DNA of 64,000 bases, from contig JAIBBC010000001.1 of NCBI GenBank assembly GCA_019694875.1, positions 992,001-1,056,000 of the forward strand, written 5' to 3'. The position numbers and the translations under genes were made by a program. Positions 35,284-43,275 of this stretch are shown one piece after another (position 1 is the first letter of the stretch; each line of letters begins with the position of its first letter). This DNA comes from Cyclobacteriaceae bacterium (GTDB taxonomy: Bacteria; Bacteroidota; Bacteroidia; Cytophagales; Cyclobacteriaceae). The notes under the pieces were generated by a model, which made no database searches, was not told where the DNA came from, and was given only the letters and a program-made list of their open reading frames with translations.

Positions 35284-36398
35284 TAGTCGAGCTGAGAAAG
35301 TCGATAGTCGCGTTGATAACTGAACAGCGACCCGAAGACTAATCTTACGCTCAGATAACTTCCGGTTAACTCGGTTCCGCCCGGATTATGATGGTCTACC
35401 CAGTGATAGCGGGTTTGTAAACCTGCGTAGCCACCTTTTTTGCCAAACGTGTATTTGAAAGACAGTCCGCCATTTACGTCCAACCCGGGGAGAATTTTGG
35501 GATCTTCATCGTCATCATCGGCCGGAACAGCTGTGATACCGTTGTACGCAACGCCCGGAGAAATACCAAACTTGAATTTCTTTGACGTGTAAAAATCGTA
35601 GGTGTACTCAAGCCCCAGGTACGCGCTCGTCCACTTATTGTCTTTTAGCAGATTGCCATTATAAACAAATTGATACTCATTGGCTGAACGGCCGAACCGT
35701 ATATCCATCACGAAATCAAGGGTGTGATGAAGCTGATTGACGCCAAACATTCCCCCAATCCCTGCATGCTGCCCGAATACGTCAAGTTTACCAAATGGCT
35801 GATAATAACTCACAAACACCGCCCAATGTATTTGGCGCATTTTCAATGCTTCAGTTAGTTTTTGATCGTACAATCTTTTGAGTTTGCTTTCGTGCGCAGA
35901 AGATTTTTTTATATCATTAAATGTGACGGTATCTGATTTGAGAAAATCAGTAAGCAAAGCCTCATCAACCGAATATGTTTGCTGAATATCAGAGGCAATG
36001 TTTCGCGTTTCTTGTTGAAGATTTCGGTAGAGTTGCCCGACTTCATTTCGGTACATCACGTAATCAAACATCTGATCGTTCTCTTTATACCGGATCAGTG
36101 ACGTAAACAATTCGTCTGTTACAGCAGACGAGTCGAAGTTTGCAGTTTTTATATCGAGCAGTATTCGGATGGAACCAATGTATTCGATGTTTCCGCATTT
36201 GTTCTGCCAGTAATCCAGGAATTGATACAAACTGTCGGTTTCACCTTTTTCATAAAGTGAATGAATCATATCCGGAGAACTATAACTTACATCTTTGCAG
36301 TCGACATATTTTTTCTTAACGATTATATCGTCAAAACTCTGCGCCTGAAGACTCCAACCTAAAAAGATAAAGGGGATTGCGTAGAGAATGGTTTTCAT
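35280..36398 (-). CDS. Exported hypothetical protein, C-terminal half beta-barrel-like
   Basis: 372 aa from the ATG at 36396-36398 (signal peptide [19 protein letters not shown]). The first half of the mature protein is helical ([35 protein letters not shown]). The second half is strand-rich and ends in the aromatic pattern of outer-membrane barrels ([15 protein letters not shown]). An acidic run ([10 protein letters not shown]) interrupts a loop. I do not recognise a family. It is divergent from another surface-type gene. Confidence 0.7.
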   Translation of the reverse strand: MKTILYAIPFIFLGWSLQAQSFDDIIVKKKYVDCKDVSYSSPDMIHSLYEKGETDSLYQFLDYWQNKCGNIEYIGSIRILLDIKTANFDSSAVTDELFTSLIRYKENDQMFDYVMYRNEVGQLYRNLQQETRNIASDIQQTYSVDEALLTDFLKSDTVTFNDIKKSSAHESKLKRLYDQKLTEALKMRQIHWAVFVSYYQPFGKLDVFGQHAGIGGMFGVNQLHHTLDFVMDIRFGRSANEYQFVYNGNLLKDNKWTSAYLGLEYTYDFYTSKKFKFGISPGVAYNGITAVPADDDDEDPKILPGLDVNGGLSFKYTFGKKGGYAGLQTRYHWVDHHNPGGTELTGSYLSVRLVFGSLFSYQRDYRLSQLDY

Positions 36399-36484
36399 GG
36401 AAAGGGTGGTAGGTGTGAGATGTAAACTAACAAAAAGTGTACCCAAAAGGTGGTGGATTTGTATTCCTCAAAACGTTATTAAAT

Positions 36485-36492
36485 TATCTTTG
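36485..36492 (+). promoter_or_regulatory. Promoter -7 box before the outer-membrane hypothetical gene
   Basis: TATCTTTG, an exact TAnnTTTG match, 21 bp before the ATG at 36514. A TTTG at 36458-36461 could be the -33 element, though its spacing (23 bp) is a little long. Confidence 0.6.
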
Positions 36493-36513
36493 CGTACGAA
36501 CAACTTCCTCACA

Positions 36514-37725
36514 ATGAAAACCCTCGCTCTGCTATTTGTACTCCTCATTTGCGGCCATTTTTCTGTCGCACAAATTACGTTCGAAAAAGGTTACTTCATT
36601 GACACGTTAAATCAACGTACGGAATGTGAGATAAAGAACAGAGATTGGAGGAATAACCCGTCTGAATTTGAATACAGGATTTCGGGCACCGTACGAACAA
36701 TGACTGTGAGCCAATTACAGGAGTTCGGAGTTTACGACAAATCAAAATACACCGTTGCAACCGTTGAAATCGACAAGTCGCCTGTAGCATTCAATGCCCT
36801 GAGCCGAAAACGTAACGCTGAATTTGAAACAAGGCGATTAGCGCTAAAAGTGCTCGTTGAAGGTAGAGCCACGCTATTCATGTATGAAAATCAAAATGTG
36901 GTTCGGTTTTTTTATTCTATTAAAGGTGGTGAGATCCGTCAGTTGGTTTATAAAATGTACCACTCATCAACCGGTAAGGTTCTAAAAAATAATGAGTATC
37001 GACAGGACCTGTTAACGAAGCTGAATTGTGGAAATGTCTCGCAACAGGATATTGCAAAGGTGCAGTACAAGCGAAGTGATTTGGAAAATTACTTCATCTC
37101 GTATACCCGGTGCTCAGGCCAGGAACAGACGATTATTAGACGAGAAGAGTCACGACAACCCGACATGATGATCCGGCCGAACATTGGCGGAGGGGTAACA
37201 ACGATGAAGTATAAGTATAGTGAAACTTATGATGCGCTGATTATGAAAAACGGTTCAACATATCGTATCGGTGCAGAACTGGAAATGGTGTTACCTTTTA
37301 ATAACAACAAGTGGTCCATAATAGCCGACCTGTTTTATCAAAAGAGTGAGAATAATGGAACCTTTGAAGATACCGGTAACGTGAAGTTTGCGGCTAAGCA
37401 TTCATCGGTAAATCTTGCTACTGGAGGCCGTTACCATTTTTTTCTACCTGGAGGGAAAATAAATAAGATTTTTGTCGAAGCAATGATACAGGTGATAAAG
37501 CCTACGAAGATTGACATGCGTTATTATACATCAACGTCTACTCTTACTGGCTACACTCCGGGACTGTTTGTTCAAACGGCCTTAGCAGCCGGTGCCGGGG
37601 TATCGCTTAACAGATTAAATGTAGAAATGAGATGTTCTTTTGCAGACAAAATCAATAACAACGCATCACCGGGCGAAATTTCGTTCACCAGAACTGCGAT
37701 CATCTTGAGCTACAGAATAAACTAA
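36514..37725 (+). CDS. Exported hypothetical protein with outer-membrane barrel-like C-terminus
   Basis: 403 aa from the ATG at 36514 (signal peptide MKTLALLFVLLICGHFSVA); an upstream in-frame ATG would put 42 unlikely residues in front and overlap the promoter. The N-terminal part (YFIDTLNQRTECEIKNRDW, EYRISGTVRTMTVSQLQEFG) is a domain I have seen in many Bacteroidota surface proteins without assigned function. The C-terminal half has alternating strands and ends RTAIILSYRIN, like a small barrel. Function unknown. Confidence 0.75.
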   Translation: MKTLALLFVLLICGHFSVAQITFEKGYFIDTLNQRTECEIKNRDWRNNPSEFEYRISGTVRTMTVSQLQEFGVYDKSKYTVATVEIDKSPVAFNALSRKRNAEFETRRLALKVLVEGRATLFMYENQNVVRFFYSIKGGEIRQLVYKMYHSSTGKVLKNNEYRQDLLTKLNCGNVSQQDIAKVQYKRSDLENYFISYTRCSGQEQTIIRREESRQPDMMIRPNIGGGVTTMKYKYSETYDALIMKNGSTYRIGAELEMVLPFNNNKWSIIADLFYQKSENNGTFEDTGNVKFAAKHSSVNLATGGRYHFFLPGGKINKIFVEAMIQVIKPTKIDMRYYTSTSTLTGYTPGLFVQTALAAGAGVSLNRLNVEMRCSFADKINNNASPGEISFTRTAIILSYRIN

Positions 37726-37857
37726 CCCAGCCGTTGTGCGGTTTAATTTATCGCTTGATTCGCTGGATTTTACAACTTGGCTGGCATATGGCAGGCGCCA
37801 CAATCTTAGGTCTTTCGGCTATTATTTTTATATTGCATACCGGTTAATTGTGCTACC

Positions 37858-38235
37858 ATGATGGTGTACCTCATCGAGGACGATGAAATATATGCTGAGT
37901 TCATTTTGCGTTCCCTGAGCAAGAACCCAAAATATCAGATCAAGACTTTCAAGTCAGCTGAAGACTGCCTGGACAATGGAAAGGCTGTGGCCGATGCATA
38001 CATTGTTGATTATAACCTCCCCGGCAAATCAGGCATCGAGTTTTACGAAGCAATCAAAAGTAAGCTCAAAGAAAACAATAAGCTCATCATGATGAGCGCT
38101 ATTGATGACGGTAACATGGTACTGAGTTTTATCAAGCGCGGTGTGCGCGATTACGTTATCAAAGACAATACCATTATTGATTCTCTTACCGCAATCCTCG
38201 AAGGTAAGGAAGATGAATACTATCTTTTCGATTAA
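37858..38235 (+). CDS. Stand-alone response regulator receiver protein
   Basis: 125 aa, receiver domain only. Acidic pocket E7-D8-D9 (LIEDDEIYAE), phospho-acceptor D51 (YIVDYNLPGKSG), switch S80 (LIMMSAIDD) and K102 (YVIKDN) are all present. With no output domain it probably acts through protein contacts, like CheY or Spo0F. Two ATG codons are adjacent at 37858 and 37861. Its stop overlaps by 4 bp the stop of a convergent histidine kinase gene, a plausible partner. Confidence 0.9.
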   Translation: MMVYLIEDDEIYAEFILRSLSKNPKYQIKTFKSAEDCLDNGKAVADAYIVDYNLPGKSGIEFYEAIKSKLKENNKLIMMSAIDDGNMVLSFIKRGVRDYVIKDNTIIDSLTAILEGKEDEYYLFD

Positions 38236-38984
38236 TTATCTGCGGGGAGCGTTGTTATAAACGTGCTTCCTGCTCCTTCAGTTGTTTTGCATTCGAGTGT
38301 TGCGCCAATCCGGTTAGCCATTGACCGGGCAATAAACAATCCAAGCCCTGTCGAGCTTTCATTGGCAGTAGGCTGAGCGCGGTACTTTTTAAATTTCGTA
38401 AAAAGCGTTTTGTATTCTTCCGCAGAAAATCCGCCCGCTTCGTCCTGAATCTCAATTCTTACTTGAGAATTTGCACAAGACGTTCTGATCTGAACTTTCT
38501 GACCCGCTCTTGAGAACTTGCAGGCATTCGAAAGTAAATTACTCACAACGCGATCCAGACACTGTTTATCAGTGGTCACCGATGCTTCGGGCTGATCGTG
38601 TGTTACTTCAATGGATAGTTGTTTCTTGTTCGCAACGGCTTGGAATTCGCGCACGAGCCTGTTCACGAAATCAGCCACGTTTATGCGTTCGGTCATCACA
38701 TCCACGCTTCTAAACTCCAGATTGCGGTAATCCACCAAGTTGCGCATCATTGCAAGCCCGTCTGCAATAACCAGACGCATTCTTTCGAGATAATCTTTTT
38801 GGAAATCCGTCAGGTTGCCAACGTCCATCAGCAATAACTCTGAGAGCGCGAACGCACGATTCAAAGGCGAGCGGAGATCGTGCGACACCAGGCTGATCAA
38901 CTGCTGCTTTTCCGCAGTCAGTGATTCGATCTGTTGCTTCAATGCAGCAACGTCCTCTGTTGAAGAATTTGATTTTTCGCTCAC
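38232..38984 (-). CDS. Small cytosolic sensor histidine kinase
   Basis: 250 aa without a sensor domain or membrane span. A coiled coil at 12-30 leads to HisKA with H35 (LVSHDLRSPLNRA). ATPase domain: N box VSNLLSNACKFS, G1 IQDEAGGFS, G2 STGLGLFIA. In G1 the usual D-x-G-x-G reads D-E-A-G-G, so the first glycine is alanine; this may still allow ATP binding. It converges on the single-domain response regulator. Confidence 0.9.
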   Translation of the reverse strand: MSEKSNSSTEDVAALKQQIESLTAEKQQLISLVSHDLRSPLNRAFALSELLLMDVGNLTDFQKDYLERMRLVIADGLAMMRNLVDYRNLEFRSVDVMTERINVADFVNRLVREFQAVANKKQLSIEVTHDQPEASVTTDKQCLDRVVSNLLSNACKFSRAGQKVQIRTSCANSQVRIEIQDEAGGFSAEEYKTLFTKFKKYRAQPTANESSTGLGLFIARSMANRIGATLECKTTEGAGSTFITTLPADN

Positions 38985-39014
38985 TTCTCTTTGATTAATT
39001 CCGAGATAAATTAA

Positions 39015-39467
39015 TCAAAATCTGAAATTAACTGAGCTTTCATAATCAACCGGTACCCGAACGGGTATGCCTTTGTATGTGATGCTGATGGTTCCCTTGT
39101 AACGAATCTTCATTTTTTTGCCGCCCAGCATCCCGAACACGGTATCCAGGAAACCCACTTCTTTCATGTTGAGCTTTACCTCCAGCGGTATCGTAAATTC
39201 TGCTTCGGCAGGAATAAGCAATGCCGGCTCCTGGTCGACACGGGCAGTTTTCTTGTCATTCACATAAACGTCTACGTTGATCTTCCGGAGTTTCATCCGC
39301 TGCTTGTTCGGATTGTACAACACCGCATTACCTTTCAGCAAGGGTTCGGAGTTCGCGTCAACAATCACATCTTTGACATATTTAAATTCGATGTCCTGCT
39401 TCGGGCCACAGCCCGTAACGACCATGCAAACGATCGCAGCCAGTAAAAGCGCATTAACTTTTCTCAT
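39015..39467 (-). CDS. LEA type 2/WHy-like lipoprotein
   Basis: 150 aa from the ATG at 39465-39467 (MRKVNALLLAAIVCMVVTGC), with the lipobox cysteine at 20. The mature part is a single beta-sandwich like LEA14/WHy proteins: GNAVLYNPNKQRMKLRKINV, then IPLEVKLNMKEV and TISITYKGIPVRVPVDY. In-frame ATGs upstream would bury the lipobox. Probably anchored in the periplasm; role unknown. It is divergent from the 2OG oxygenase gene, 38 bp away. Confidence 0.8.
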   Translation of the reverse strand: MRKVNALLLAAIVCMVVTGCGPKQDIEFKYVKDVIVDANSEPLLKGNAVLYNPNKQRMKLRKINVDVYVNDKKTARVDQEPALLIPAEAEFTIPLEVKLNMKEVGFLDTVFGMLGGKKMKIRYKGTISITYKGIPVRVPVDYESSVNFRF

Positions 39468-39493
39468 TTCAGTAAGTATAGACAATCTATTCA

Positions 39494-39501
39494 TAAATTT
39501 G
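39494..39501 (+). promoter_or_regulatory. Promoter -7 box overlapping the start of the 2OG oxygenase gene
   Basis: TAAATTTG, an exact TAnnTTTG match, ends only 4 nt before the ATG at 39506. If used, transcription would begin at or very near the start codon, giving a leaderless mRNA. Confidence 0.5.
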
Positions 39502-39505
39502 TTAC

Positions 39506-40117
39506 ATGAATCCGGTATTTGATGCGATTGCGGATGGATTGGCAACAAACGGATATGCCGTAGCAGATCAATTTTTAAGCCAACACGAGGTTGATGCAAT
39601 TCTCCACGCGGGCGGATTTCAAACCAACGCGGATTTTAAAAAGGCCGGCATCGGCAACAAGCAATCTCTTCAAATTCAGGAAGCCATCCGGGGAGACTAC
39701 ATTAAGTGGCTCGACCGAAACAATTCTCCTGAAGCTATTCGTGTTTATCTTCAACGTCTGGAAGAACTGATTCAATATCTGAACCGTTCGCTGTTTTTAA
39801 GCCTGAAAGATTTTGAAGTACACATGACGGTTTACCCGGTTGGCTCGTTTTACAAACGTCACCTCGATCAGTTCAAAAAGGACGATCACCGCAAGCTTTC
39901 GGTTATCCTGTATTTGAATAATCAGTGGGAGGAACAACACGGTGGCCAGTTACGCATGTATTTGCCCGATCAAACAAAAGACGTTCTGCCTTTGGCGGGC
40001 CGGTTGGTAATTTTCCGAAGCGATGAAATTGAGCACGAAGTGTTACCGGCAACACGTGAACGACTAAGCATTACCGGCTGGGTGCTCGACCGGCTGGCGG
40101 AATTGAAACATATTTAA
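39506..40117 (+). CDS. 2-oxoglutarate/Fe(II)-dependent prolyl-hydroxylase-like oxygenase
   Basis: 203 aa. The jelly-roll iron site is H119-x-D121 (FYKRHLDQFKK) and H177 (SDEIEHEVLPA), with an arginine for 2-oxoglutarate in ATRERLSITGW. The closest pattern is SM-20/prolyl 4-hydroxylase proteins, which in bacteria can hydroxylate elongation factor or ribosomal proteins; the target here is not known. A DinB-family gene follows after 6 bp. Confidence 0.9.
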   Translation: MNPVFDAIADGLATNGYAVADQFLSQHEVDAILHAGGFQTNADFKKAGIGNKQSLQIQEAIRGDYIKWLDRNNSPEAIRVYLQRLEELIQYLNRSLFLSLKDFEVHMTVYPVGSFYKRHLDQFKKDDHRKLSVILYLNNQWEEQHGGQLRMYLPDQTKDVLPLAGRLVIFRSDEIEHEVLPATRERLSITGWVLDRLAELKHI

Positions 40118-40123
40118 GGTATT

Positions 40124-40594
40124 GTGAAAAAGTATTTCTTAAAACTCTACAATTACAACTATTGGTCGAACAAGCGCGTGCTTGGTGAAATTCAAAAGCA
40201 ACAGGTAAGCGATGCAAAGATTTTGCAGCTGATGGGCCACGTACTCGCTGCGCAATACCTGTGGCTTCATCGTATTAAAGGTCTTCCCGCACCCGATGTA
40301 AAACTTTGGGGAGATTACACACTCGATCGGCTGCTGCAAATGGCAGAAGATGTGGGTAAAAAATGGATTGAATTTGTAGAGGTGACTGATAATTTCGACC
40401 GCGAACTCACGTACCGGAACTACACCAATGATCCGTACACCAACAATGTCGAGAATATCATGATCCATCTGGTGAATCATTCATCGTATCATCGTGCACA
40501 GGTGGCCATGCTTATGCGGCAGAAGGGTTATGAGCCGATCAATACGGATTTCATCACATACGACCGCGTGATTACCGGCCAATGGAAGGAGTAG
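40124..40594 (+). CDS. DinB-family protein (second copy in window)
   Basis: 156 aa, GTG start at 40124. Four-helix DinB fold with histidines in MGHVLAAQYLWLHRI and HLVNHSSYHRAQVAMLMRQ, the usual metal triad. It is distinct from the DinB protein at 24990. It follows the 2OG oxygenase by 6 bp, so is probably cotranscribed. Confidence 0.88.
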   Translation: MKKYFLKLYNYNYWSNKRVLGEIQKQQVSDAKILQLMGHVLAAQYLWLHRIKGLPAPDVKLWGDYTLDRLLQMAEDVGKKWIEFVEVTDNFDRELTYRNYTNDPYTNNVENIMIHLVNHSSYHRAQVAMLMRQKGYEPINTDFITYDRVITGQWKE

Positions 40595-40595
40595 A

Positions 40596-40618
40596 AAATC
40601 CTCCATTGCGGGGGATTT
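40596..40618 (+). terminator. Weak hairpin after the DinB gene
   Basis: AAATCCTCC (40596-40604) pairs with GGGGGATTT (40610-40618), 9 positions with one G-T pair and a 5-nt loop. There is no T-run behind it, so it is a weak terminator or processing site. Confidence 0.4.
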
Positions 40619-40663
40619 ACAGGTATCGCGAATAAAAGAACTTGATCAATTAAAAATCCATTC

Positions 40664-41515
40664 ATGAAAAAGCTGTTCACACTACTTGCCGGTGTGCTGA
40701 TTGCTGCACTCAGCCTCGCCCAAACAAAAGACAACATAACGGTATGCCATACCACTGCGATCGACAAGTTCGCGTTGTTTGCATCCAATAAAAATTTTAA
40801 CCGCGAGCATCCCACGCCCCGTAAATATGTTCACAGAAGCACCGAAGGCGGAGAGATGATTTCGTTCAAATGCCCGGATGGAACTTCTGCCGGCGGATAC
40901 CTGATCAAGGCAAAATCACAAACTGATAACTGGATTTTTGTTTTCCAGGAATGGTGGGGATTGAACGATAACATCAAGCGTCAGGCGGAAAAGCTTTACA
41001 AGGAATTGGGGAACGTGAACGTGATTGCGCTGGATATGTATGACGGTAAAGTAACAACCGCGCGTGACGAGGCTTCGAAATACATGACCGAATTCAAATT
41101 CGAACGCGGATTGCAAATTATCGGAGGGGCACAGACGTATGCCGGACCGAAAGCAAAAATAGGGACCATCGGCTGGTGCTTTGGCGGAGCAGTTTCAATC
41201 CAGGCTGCATTAAGTCTGGGCAAACAAAATGCAGCGTGCGTTATCTTTTACGGCATGCCCGAAACCGATGTTGAAAAGCTAAAAACGCTTAATGCGGATG
41301 TGCTTGGGATTTTCGCTACGAAGGACCGCTACATCACAACGGAAGTAGTGAATAAATTTGCCGATGCCATGAAAGCTGCCGGTAAAACGCTGACCCTGAA
41401 AAATTATGAAGCCGATCACGGGTTTGCGAACCCGAGCAATCCAATCTATGATCAGGCCGCGGATCTTGATGCGTGGAAGAATACGGTAGATTTTTTTAAA
41501 GCAAGATTGAAGTAA
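40664..41515 (+). CDS. Exported dienelactone hydrolase-family protein
   Basis: 283 aa with a signal peptide (MKKLFTLLAGVLIAALSLA). Alpha/beta hydrolase with the dienelactone hydrolase triad C172 (TIGWCFGGAVSIQ), D221 (FATKDRYITTE) and H252 (YEADHGFANPSN). The cysteine nucleophile is typical of the family. Export is less usual; the substrate may be an ester or lactone taken from outside. It is closed by a good terminator. Confidence 0.9.
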   Translation: MKKLFTLLAGVLIAALSLAQTKDNITVCHTTAIDKFALFASNKNFNREHPTPRKYVHRSTEGGEMISFKCPDGTSAGGYLIKAKSQTDNWIFVFQEWWGLNDNIKRQAEKLYKELGNVNVIALDMYDGKVTTARDEASKYMTEFKFERGLQIIGGAQTYAGPKAKIGTIGWCFGGAVSIQAALSLGKQNAACVIFYGMPETDVEKLKTLNADVLGIFATKDRYITTEVVNKFADAMKAAGKTLTLKNYEADHGFANPSNPIYDQAADLDAWKNTVDFFKARLK

Positions 41516-41526
41516 CAAGAAATAGG

Positions 41527-41555
41527 AGAGTGACGAGTTGTTCGTCACTCTTTTA
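41527..41555. terminator. Bidirectional terminator between the dienelactone hydrolase and acyl-CoA ligase genes
   Basis: A 10-bp perfect stem, AGAGTGACGA (41527-41536) with TCGTCACTCT (41542-41551), a 5-nt loop and a T-run that runs into the ligase stop codon. Confidence 0.88.
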
Positions 41556-43196
41556 ATTTTCCCAAACTACTTTTCCGGGAAGTTGGTACCACTTCGGATA
41601 TTTTGGAAGATGAATTTTCTCGAGCTCGTTTCGCTTGAGTTTCATCGAAGGAGTCATCAGACCATTCTCAATCGTCCAGTCGTCTTTCATAATCACAGCT
41701 TTTTCAATTGCCTCGTACGATTCAAGCGAAGGGTTTAATTCCTGAATTGATTTACTGATGCTGGCGATCAATTCTTCTTTTGATTTATTTTTTCCCGCAG
41801 CCGACAACACAATCAACGCCATGGGTTGCGGAACGCCCATGCCCACAACACAAACCTGCTCTACATCTGTATTCAGCGCAAGCTTCATTTCGATTGGTGC
41901 AGGCGAGATGTATTTTCCCTTATCAGTTTTGAATTGATCTTTGGTTCGCCCGGTAATCGTCAGAAAGCCATCGGGTGATACTTCACCCATATCACCTGTA
42001 CGTAAAAATCCCTCTTCATCAAATAACTGCTTCGTCAACTCCGGTTCTTTGTAATAGCCAATGGTGTTACCCGGACTCTTCAATCGGATTTCACCGTCTT
42101 CGGCAATTTTTACTTTCAAACCGCTCAACGGTTTGCCAACCGTTCCCGGTCGATTCGAATAAGGCCGGTTGAAGTGTGCATACACGCAATCCTCGGTCAT
42201 ACCATAAGCCTGAAGAATGTTAACTCCAAGCTTGCTGAACCAGTGAATTAAATCGGGCGACAAAGGTGCAGCCCCGCTTACGATGTATTCGGCTTTTGCG
42301 ACACCCAATTTCTTTTTGATGCTCTTCTGAATTATCGATCGCACAACCGGAATCGACAACAACCTGTCTAGTTTCTTCTGCGGAAGTTTCTCGAGAATCT
42401 TTTCTTTGAACTTCGCCCAGATTCGTGGCACAGCAAAGAAGGTTGTGGGTTGCGTGTCCATCAAATTCTTTGGGAACAACTCCAGCGACTCTGCGAACGA
42501 TAATGTCCCGCCATCGTAGATAGCGATCATTTCAATTCCCATTCGCTCGGCTATGTGCGACATGGGCAGGTATGAAAACAGGTTTGGATGAATTCGAAGA
42601 TTCAGTTCTTTCGTAGCCTGGCGCACGGTTGCATCGAAGGCATTAACCGTGTGCATCACGCCTTTTGGCTTTCCGGTGGTTCCTGAAGTATAAATGATTG
42701 TTAGCAGATCATCCGCCTTCCAGCTTGACGTATTTTGGGTCGGTTGATATTTCTCAAGCCATTGCTCCCAGGTGTTGCTTTCATTTACTCCGTATAAACT
42801 GATACCCAATCGAATGATATCTTCCGGAATACCGGTTTGTTGTTCTGCATAATCATCAAGCTTGCCAATGATCACCATCTTGCTTTCACTGTGTTCCAGA
42901 ATCTGCCGGATGGCATGGCCGGAAAGTGTTGCATATAACGGAACAGAGATATGTCCGCACATCATAATAGCCAGATCGGCCATTGGCCAGTGCGCGCAAT
43001 TTTTAGAAAGAATTGCAATGTTGCTTTTTTCAGGCAGGCCGGTTGCATTAATACCCGCAGCGATTCTGCGGATTTCATCACCCGCTTGTTTGTACGTCCA
43101 CGTTCGCCATTGCCCCGAGATCGGTTGACGCAGAAAAATCTGATCGGGAATTTCTTTTTCCCATTTAAGAAATTGGGCTAATGGACTGGATGACAT
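41553..43196 (-). CDS. AMP-dependent synthetase/ligase, long-chain fatty acid-CoA ligase type
   Basis: 547 aa. Adenylate-forming motifs: P-loop-like IIYTSGTTGKPKGVMHT at about 168-184, YGMTEDCVYAHF, the hinge TGDMGEVSPDGFLTITGR, and DQFKTDKGKYISP before the C-terminal lid. It activates a carboxylic acid, most likely a long-chain fatty acid, through an acyl-AMP to the CoA ester. It is divergent from polA and ends in a shared terminator. Confidence 0.9.
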   Translation of the reverse strand: MSSSPLAQFLKWEKEIPDQIFLRQPISGQWRTWTYKQAGDEIRRIAAGINATGLPEKSNIAILSKNCAHWPMADLAIMMCGHISVPLYATLSGHAIRQILEHSESKMVIIGKLDDYAEQQTGIPEDIIRLGISLYGVNESNTWEQWLEKYQPTQNTSSWKADDLLTIIYTSGTTGKPKGVMHTVNAFDATVRQATKELNLRIHPNLFSYLPMSHIAERMGIEMIAIYDGGTLSFAESLELFPKNLMDTQPTTFFAVPRIWAKFKEKILEKLPQKKLDRLLSIPVVRSIIQKSIKKKLGVAKAEYIVSGAAPLSPDLIHWFSKLGVNILQAYGMTEDCVYAHFNRPYSNRPGTVGKPLSGLKVKIAEDGEIRLKSPGNTIGYYKEPELTKQLFDEEGFLRTGDMGEVSPDGFLTITGRTKDQFKTDKGKYISPAPIEMKLALNTDVEQVCVVGMGVPQPMALIVLSAAGKNKSKEELIASISKSIQELNPSLESYEAIEKAVIMKDDWTIENGLMTPSMKLKRNELEKIHLPKYPKWYQLPGKVVWEN

Positions 43197-43275
43197 GCCG
43201 GAGGAGCGTTTAGGTTATTACTATTTACTCAGAAAAGAGTAAAAACAAAAGGTCTTCTTTTCTACCTTAGCCCCC

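Noticed and set aside
37754..37848. Possible 30-residue hydrophobic mini-protein between the surface gene and the response regulator
   Set aside because: A TTG-started frame ending GLSAIIFILHTG is visible but has no ribosome site, no promoter and no conservation evidence, so chance is more likely.
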